The notes beneath the pieces are model-generated. The model was not told the origin of the DNA, ran no database searches, and worked only from the letters and a program-made list of their open reading frames with translations. Source: Lachnospiraceae bacterium (lineage in GTDB: Bacteria > Bacillota > Clostridia > Lachnospirales > Lachnospiraceae). Taken from it: 7,294 nucleotides of DNA. Positions within the stretch are counted from its first letter, which is position 1. Each line of letters begins with the position of its first letter. The translations under genes were made by a program, and so were the position numbers. Shown in pieces: positions 4,752 to 7,294 of this stretch. The DNA is taken from positions 1 to 7,294 of the forward strand of contig JAFSWJ010000028.1 in assembly GCA_017444545.1 (NCBI GenBank), in the 5' to 3' direction.

Positions 4752-5816
4752 ATGAAAAAATTACCTGCAATGATCGCGATGGGAATGGCACTTTCCATCG
4801 TACTGACCGGATGTGCCGTCGGGGTAAAGGATGATGTCGCCACGGGAGGCGAGGAGATCACCATATTTGATGACGGAGTCGCACCCAAAAAGGCAGAGGA
4901 GCCTGCAGCCGAAGAGCCTGCGGCAGAGGAGCCTGCGGCCGAGGAGGAAGAGGATGAGGAAAACTACGAGACGGGAGATGCTTCTCTTGATGATCCGAGG
5001 AATCAGGATGATATAGGAGAGAATGAACTTCTGGTAGTAAGCTTTGGTACAAGCTTCAATGACAGCAGGAGGCTTACCATCGGAGCCATCGAAGGAGAAC
5101 TTGAAAAAACTTTCCCTGATTATTCTGTCAGGAGAGGCTTCACTTCCAATATCATTATCGATCATGTGAACAAGAGGGACGGTATCCTCATTGATGATGT
5201 GGATGCGGCGCTGAAGCGTGCTACGGACAACGGCGTAAAGAATCTTGTGGTCCAGCCCACACATCTAATGAACGGCATCGAGTACAATGAGCTGACCGAA
5301 AAGATCGGAAGCTATGCCGATGCTTTTGACAGTCTGACCTTTGGGCAGCCGCTGCTGACCTCCGATGATGATTTTTCAAAGGTTGAAAAGGCTATCACGG
5401 ACTGGACAAAGGAGTATGATGATGGAAAGACTGCCATCGTATTCATGGGTCACGGAACAGAGGCTGATTCAAACGGTGTTTATGAAAAGATGCAGGAGCT
5501 GCTCAAAAAGGACGGCTTTGCAGATTATTATATAGGAACCGTGGAGGCTACGCCCTCACTTGAGGATGTGATCGCACAGGTAAAGAAGGGTGATTATGAA
5601 AGAGTGGTCCTGGAGCCTTTGATGGTGGTTGCCGGAGATCATGCAAACAATGATATGGCAGGAGACGAGGAGGATTCCTGGAAGAGCACCTTTGAAAAGG
5701 AAGGATATAAGGTTGAGTGCCTGCTTCGTGGTCTTGGCGAAAATGAGGATATCAGAAAGATCTATGTGGAGCATGCAAAGGCAGCCATAGAGGAGTCAAA
5801 AAAAAAAGTAAAATAG
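4752..5816 (+). CDS. cbiK: Extracytoplasmic CbiK-type sirohydrochlorin cobaltochelatase lipoprotein
   Basis: This 354-residue protein opens with a lipoprotein signal peptide (MKKLPAMIAM..., lipobox LTGC, Cys21), so it should be lipid-anchored outside the membrane. An acidic spacer with tandem EEPAA units (about 48-66) follows. The chelatase body starts near 91: SFGTSFNDSR (97-106), RRGFTS (127-132), VQPTHLMNGIEY (167-178), GHGTEAD (233-239), VEATPS (264-269), and LEPLMVVAGDHANND (287-301). His234, Glu265 and His297 match the metal-binding positions of CbiK chelatases, which put Co(II) into sirohydrochlorin or a related ring. Cytosolic CbiK has no signal peptide or spacer. Periplasmic or surface CbiK relatives in Desulfovibrio and Porphyromonas have been tied to heme or metal handling, so insertion, removal or simple binding are all possible. 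The gene is under the B12 riboswitch. It ends just after a run of ten A bases that may fuse it to the next segment. Confidence 0.9.
   Translation: MKKLPAMIAMGMALSIVLTGCAVGVKDDVATGGEEITIFDDGVAPKKAEEPAAEEPAAEEPAAEEEEDEENYETGDASLDDPRNQDDIGENELLVVSFGTSFNDSRRLTIGAIEGELEKTFPDYSVRRGFTSNIIIDHVNKRDGILIDDVDAALKRATDNGVKNLVVQPTHLMNGIEYNELTEKIGSYADAFDSLTFGQPLLTSDDDFSKVEKAITDWTKEYDDGKTAIVFMGHGTEADSNGVYEKMQELLKKDGFADYYIGTVEATPSLEDVIAQVKKGDYERVVLEPLMVVAGDHANNDMAGDEEDSWKSTFEKEGYKVECLLRGLGENEDIRKIYVEHAKAAIEESKKKVK
4893..4946 (+). repeat. Tandem 15-bp repeat encoding an acidic EEPAA spacer
   Basis: About three and a half imperfect 15-base units (4893-4907, 4908-4922, 4923-4937, and a partial 4938-4946) encode AEEPA/AEEPA steps. 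Units one and three are nearly identical, and so are two and four, which suggests duplication of a 30-base unit. The repeat forms the flexible, acidic spacer between the lipid anchor and the chelatase body. Copy number may vary between strains. Confidence 0.75.
5798..5807 (+). other. A10 slippery run at the junction of two overlapping reading frames
   Basis: Ten consecutive A bases encode the lysines near the C-terminus of the chelatase, seven codons from its TAG (5814-5816). The -1 frame is open across this run and continues to 6577. Runs of nine or more A are known sites of RNA-polymerase slippage, and A-AAA-AAA is a known -1 ribosomal slip sequence. AGGAG (5791-5795) lies just upstream. 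I see no strong stimulatory hairpin downstream, which would favour polymerase slippage over ribosomal frameshifting. A miscounted homopolymer in the assembly would look the same. Confidence 0.6.
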
Positions 5817-6577
5817 CGGGAAAAGACGAAAAGACCGAAAGGACAGACGTATCGGCATCGGGCAGCGGTCCGCTTTTTGCAAAGGACTTAAAGGACGGGG
5901 AGTATGAGATAAATGTCCGGTCAAGCTCCGATATGTTCAGCATTGAAAAATGCACCCTCAGGGTGAAGGACGGGGGTATGAACGCCGATATGCAGATGAG
6001 CGGAAAGGGCTATCTGTATGTTTTCATGGGTACGCCCGAGGACGCCGTAAAAGCGGAAGAAAAGGATTACATCAAATATACGGAAAAGGACGGGAAGCAT
6101 GTTTTCACTGTTCCCGTAGAGGCCCTGGACAAAGAAACGGATTGTGCCGCCTTCAGCAAAAAGAAGGAAAAATGGTACGACAGGGTGCTGGTATTTGATG
6201 CAGCTTCTCTTCCGCTTTCCGCATTTAGGGAGGGCACGGTCAAAACCGTTGAAAGCCTGGGCATAAAGGACGGGGAATACAAGGTGAATGTGACTTTGGA
6301 AGGAGGCTCGGGAAAGGCGTCTGTTGAAAGTCCCGCAAAGCTTGAGATAAAGGGGAAAAAGGCAACGGCAACCATTACCTGGAGCAGCCCGAACTATGAT
6401 TATATGATAATAGACGGACAGAAGTATCTGCCCGTAAACAAGTCCGGGAATTCATCCTTTGAGATTCCGGTAACGGTTTTTGACAGACAGATGAAGGTGA
6501 CTGCGGATACGACTGCCATGAGCAAGGCTCATGAGATCGAGTACACCCTCATATTTGATTCGGGATCGGTTAAATGA
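5807..6577 (+). CDS. Tandem NEAT-like domain segment, probably joined to CbiK by -1 slippage
   Basis: This frame has two similar beta-rich repeats. The first runs from LKDGEY (5888) to a VLVFD strand, the second from IKDGEY (6263) to TLIFD. The pattern of DGEYxxNV, a PAKLEIKGKK strand, a WSSPNYDYM block (6380-6406) and a closing -Y-x-L-x-FD strand resembles NEAT (iron-transport-associated) domains, which bind heme at the cell surface. The match is by eye and moderate, and the usual YxxxY heme ligands are not clear. No ATG, GTG or TTG occurs in frame before ATG 5933. That codon has no ribosome site and falls inside the first domain, so it is an unlikely start. There is no signal peptide either. 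Read through the A10 run in the -1 frame, the segment becomes residues 353-608 of a lipid-anchored fusion with the chelatase. If no slippage occurs, this is a broken gene. It overlaps the next gene by ATGA. Confidence 0.65.
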   Translation, partial: SKIAGKDEKTERTDVSASGSGPLFAKDLKDGEYEINVRSSSDMFSIEKCTLRVKDGGMNADMQMSGKGYLYVFMGTPEDAVKAEEKDYIKYTEKDGKHVFTVPVEALDKETDCAAFSKKKEKWYDRVLVFDAASLPLSAFREGTVKTVESLGIKDGEYKVNVTLEGGSGKASVESPAKLEIKGKKATATITWSSPNYDYMIIDGQKYLPVNKSGNSSFEIPVTVFDRQMKVTADTTAMSKAHEIEYTLIFDSGSVK

Positions 6578-7294
6578 AAAGATTCTTTTTACTGTTTTTA
6601 TTATGCATGATCATGATCACGGGATGCGCTTCCGAAAACGGAGGTGCATCCCATGATGCGAAGGAGGGGTCTTTTTGCGGCATCGAAAAGACCGGCAGCA
6701 TGGAGCTTTTGCGGGCAAAGGAATTTGAAGTATCTTTCTATGGAGACGAGTTTGCCCTCATCGATATAAACGGCACGGGAAGATATCTTTTGCTGAATGA
6801 GGGAAAGACCCTGCCGCCTGACGTGCCAAAGGATGTGACTGTAATAAAAAAGCCTTTGCATCATACCTATGTGGCGGCAAGCTCTGTCATGGATCTTTAC
6901 AGGCAGCTGGGAGTGCTTTCAAATGCCGAGATGACCAGCACTAAGTATGAGGACTGGTCGATCGATGAGGTGAAAAAAGCACTTGATGATGAGGAAATGT
7001 TCTATGTGGGAAAGTACGGCACTCCGGATTTTGAGTTTGTCCTTGACTGCGGGTGCGATCTGGCCATAGAGTCGACCATGATATTTCACAAACCCGGGAC
7101 AAAGGAAAAGCTTGAGACTCTGGGGATCCCCGTGCTTGTGGAGCATTCAAGCTTTGAGGAGGATCCGTTGGGGAGACTTGAATGGATCAAGCTGTACGGT
7201 CTTTTAAATGACAGGCTTGATGAAGCGGAGGAGTTTTTTGATCTGCAGGAGGAAAAGCTTTCGCAGATACGGACCGGAAATACGGAAAAAAAGA
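6574..7294 (+). CDS. ABC-transporter substrate-binding lipoprotein (BtuF/FepB-like), 3' end missing
   Basis: The gene starts at ATG 6574 inside an ATGA overlap with the preceding stop (6575-6577), implying translational coupling, and it stays open to the right edge (240 residues visible). The first 18 residues form a lipoprotein signal (MKRFFLLFLL..., ITGC, Cys18). The body has the look of a cluster A/type III binding protein: an early KTGSMELLRAKEF strand-helix, LPPDVPKDVTVIKKP, the middle strand FEFVLDCGCDLAIESTMI (Cys159 and Cys161), and GRLEWIKLYGLLNDRLDEAEEFF, from about 200, typical of the long helix joining the two lobes. Such proteins feed B12, heme, siderophores or metals to BtuC/FecD-type permeases, which would lie beyond the window. 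Its place in a B12-riboswitch operon after a surface chelatase makes a corrinoid, a tetrapyrrole or chelated metal the likely ligand, but the ligand itself cannot be read from sequence. Confidence 0.82.
   Translation, partial: MKRFFLLFLLCMIMITGCASENGGASHDAKEGSFCGIEKTGSMELLRAKEFEVSFYGDEFALIDINGTGRYLLLNEGKTLPPDVPKDVTVIKKPLHHTYVAASSVMDLYRQLGVLSNAEMTSTKYEDWSIDEVKKALDDEEMFYVGKYGTPDFEFVLDCGCDLAIESTMIFHKPGTKEKLETLGIPVLVEHSSFEEDPLGRLEWIKLYGLLNDRLDEAEEFFDLQEEKLSQIRTGNTEKK

Noticed and set aside
5933..6577. Treating ATG 5933 as the start of an independent 214-residue gene
   Set aside because: The ATG has no Shine-Dalgarno, the coding character and domain 1 begin upstream near 5888, and the frame is open back through the A10 run; slippage or a sequencing indel explains it better.

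Overview
The window looks like chromosomal DNA of a low-to-middle GC Gram-positive bacterium, most likely a clostridial Firmicute of the Lachnospiraceae type. The grounds are purine-rich AGGAGG ribosome sites, near-consensus vegetative promoters with 17-bp spacers, two lipoprotein signal peptides, U-tailed terminators, and the style of the DHH phosphoesterase and copper ATPase. This assignment is inference from sequence style; no marker gene is present. Every gene I can support lies on the + strand.

Layout. (1) Positions 2-463 hold the C-terminal end of a sulfatase/alkaline-phosphatase superfamily protein cut by the window edge. (2) A promoter at 478-506 drives a DHH/DHHA1 phosphoesterase (555-1478), closed by a perfect 12-bp terminator hairpin (1493-1527). 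(3) A Cu(I)-type P-type ATPase, CopA (1575-4097), has a metal-binding domain at each end. The C-terminal one is preceded by a GNRA-capped hairpin and a very strong in-frame Shine-Dalgarno plus ATG, so the gene may also make a free 67-residue CopZ-like copper chaperone. (4) Two bases after the copA stop codon begins a foldback region. Its 288-bp core (4105-4392) has perfect 27-bp terminal inverted repeats and carries no gene. (5) Five bases beyond it lies a strong promoter (4398-4426), then a cobalamin riboswitch (about 4436-4630) with a terminator-bearing expression platform, then a lipoprotein operon: an extracytoplasmic CbiK-like cobaltochelatase (4752-5816), a tandem beta-domain segment (to 6577), and an ABC-transporter substrate-binding lipoprotein (from 6574, cut by the right edge).

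The most notable feature is at the end of the chelatase gene. A run of ten A residues (5798-5807) sits just before its stop codon. The following coding segment lies in the -1 frame, is open right across the A run, and has no start codon or ribosome site before it cuts into its own first domain. The simplest biological reading is that slippage on the A run (transcriptional or ribosomal) joins the chelatase to two NEAT-like domains as a 608-residue surface protein, with the short chelatase as the unslipped product. A homopolymer sequencing error or a phase-variable switch are the alternatives.

Taken together, the right half looks like a B12-repressed cell-surface system in which a lipid-anchored chelatase, possible tetrapyrrole-binding domains and an ABC-importer receptor cooperate in capturing or modifying a corrinoid, another tetrapyrrole or its metal. 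That functional link is inference from family knowledge and gene order.
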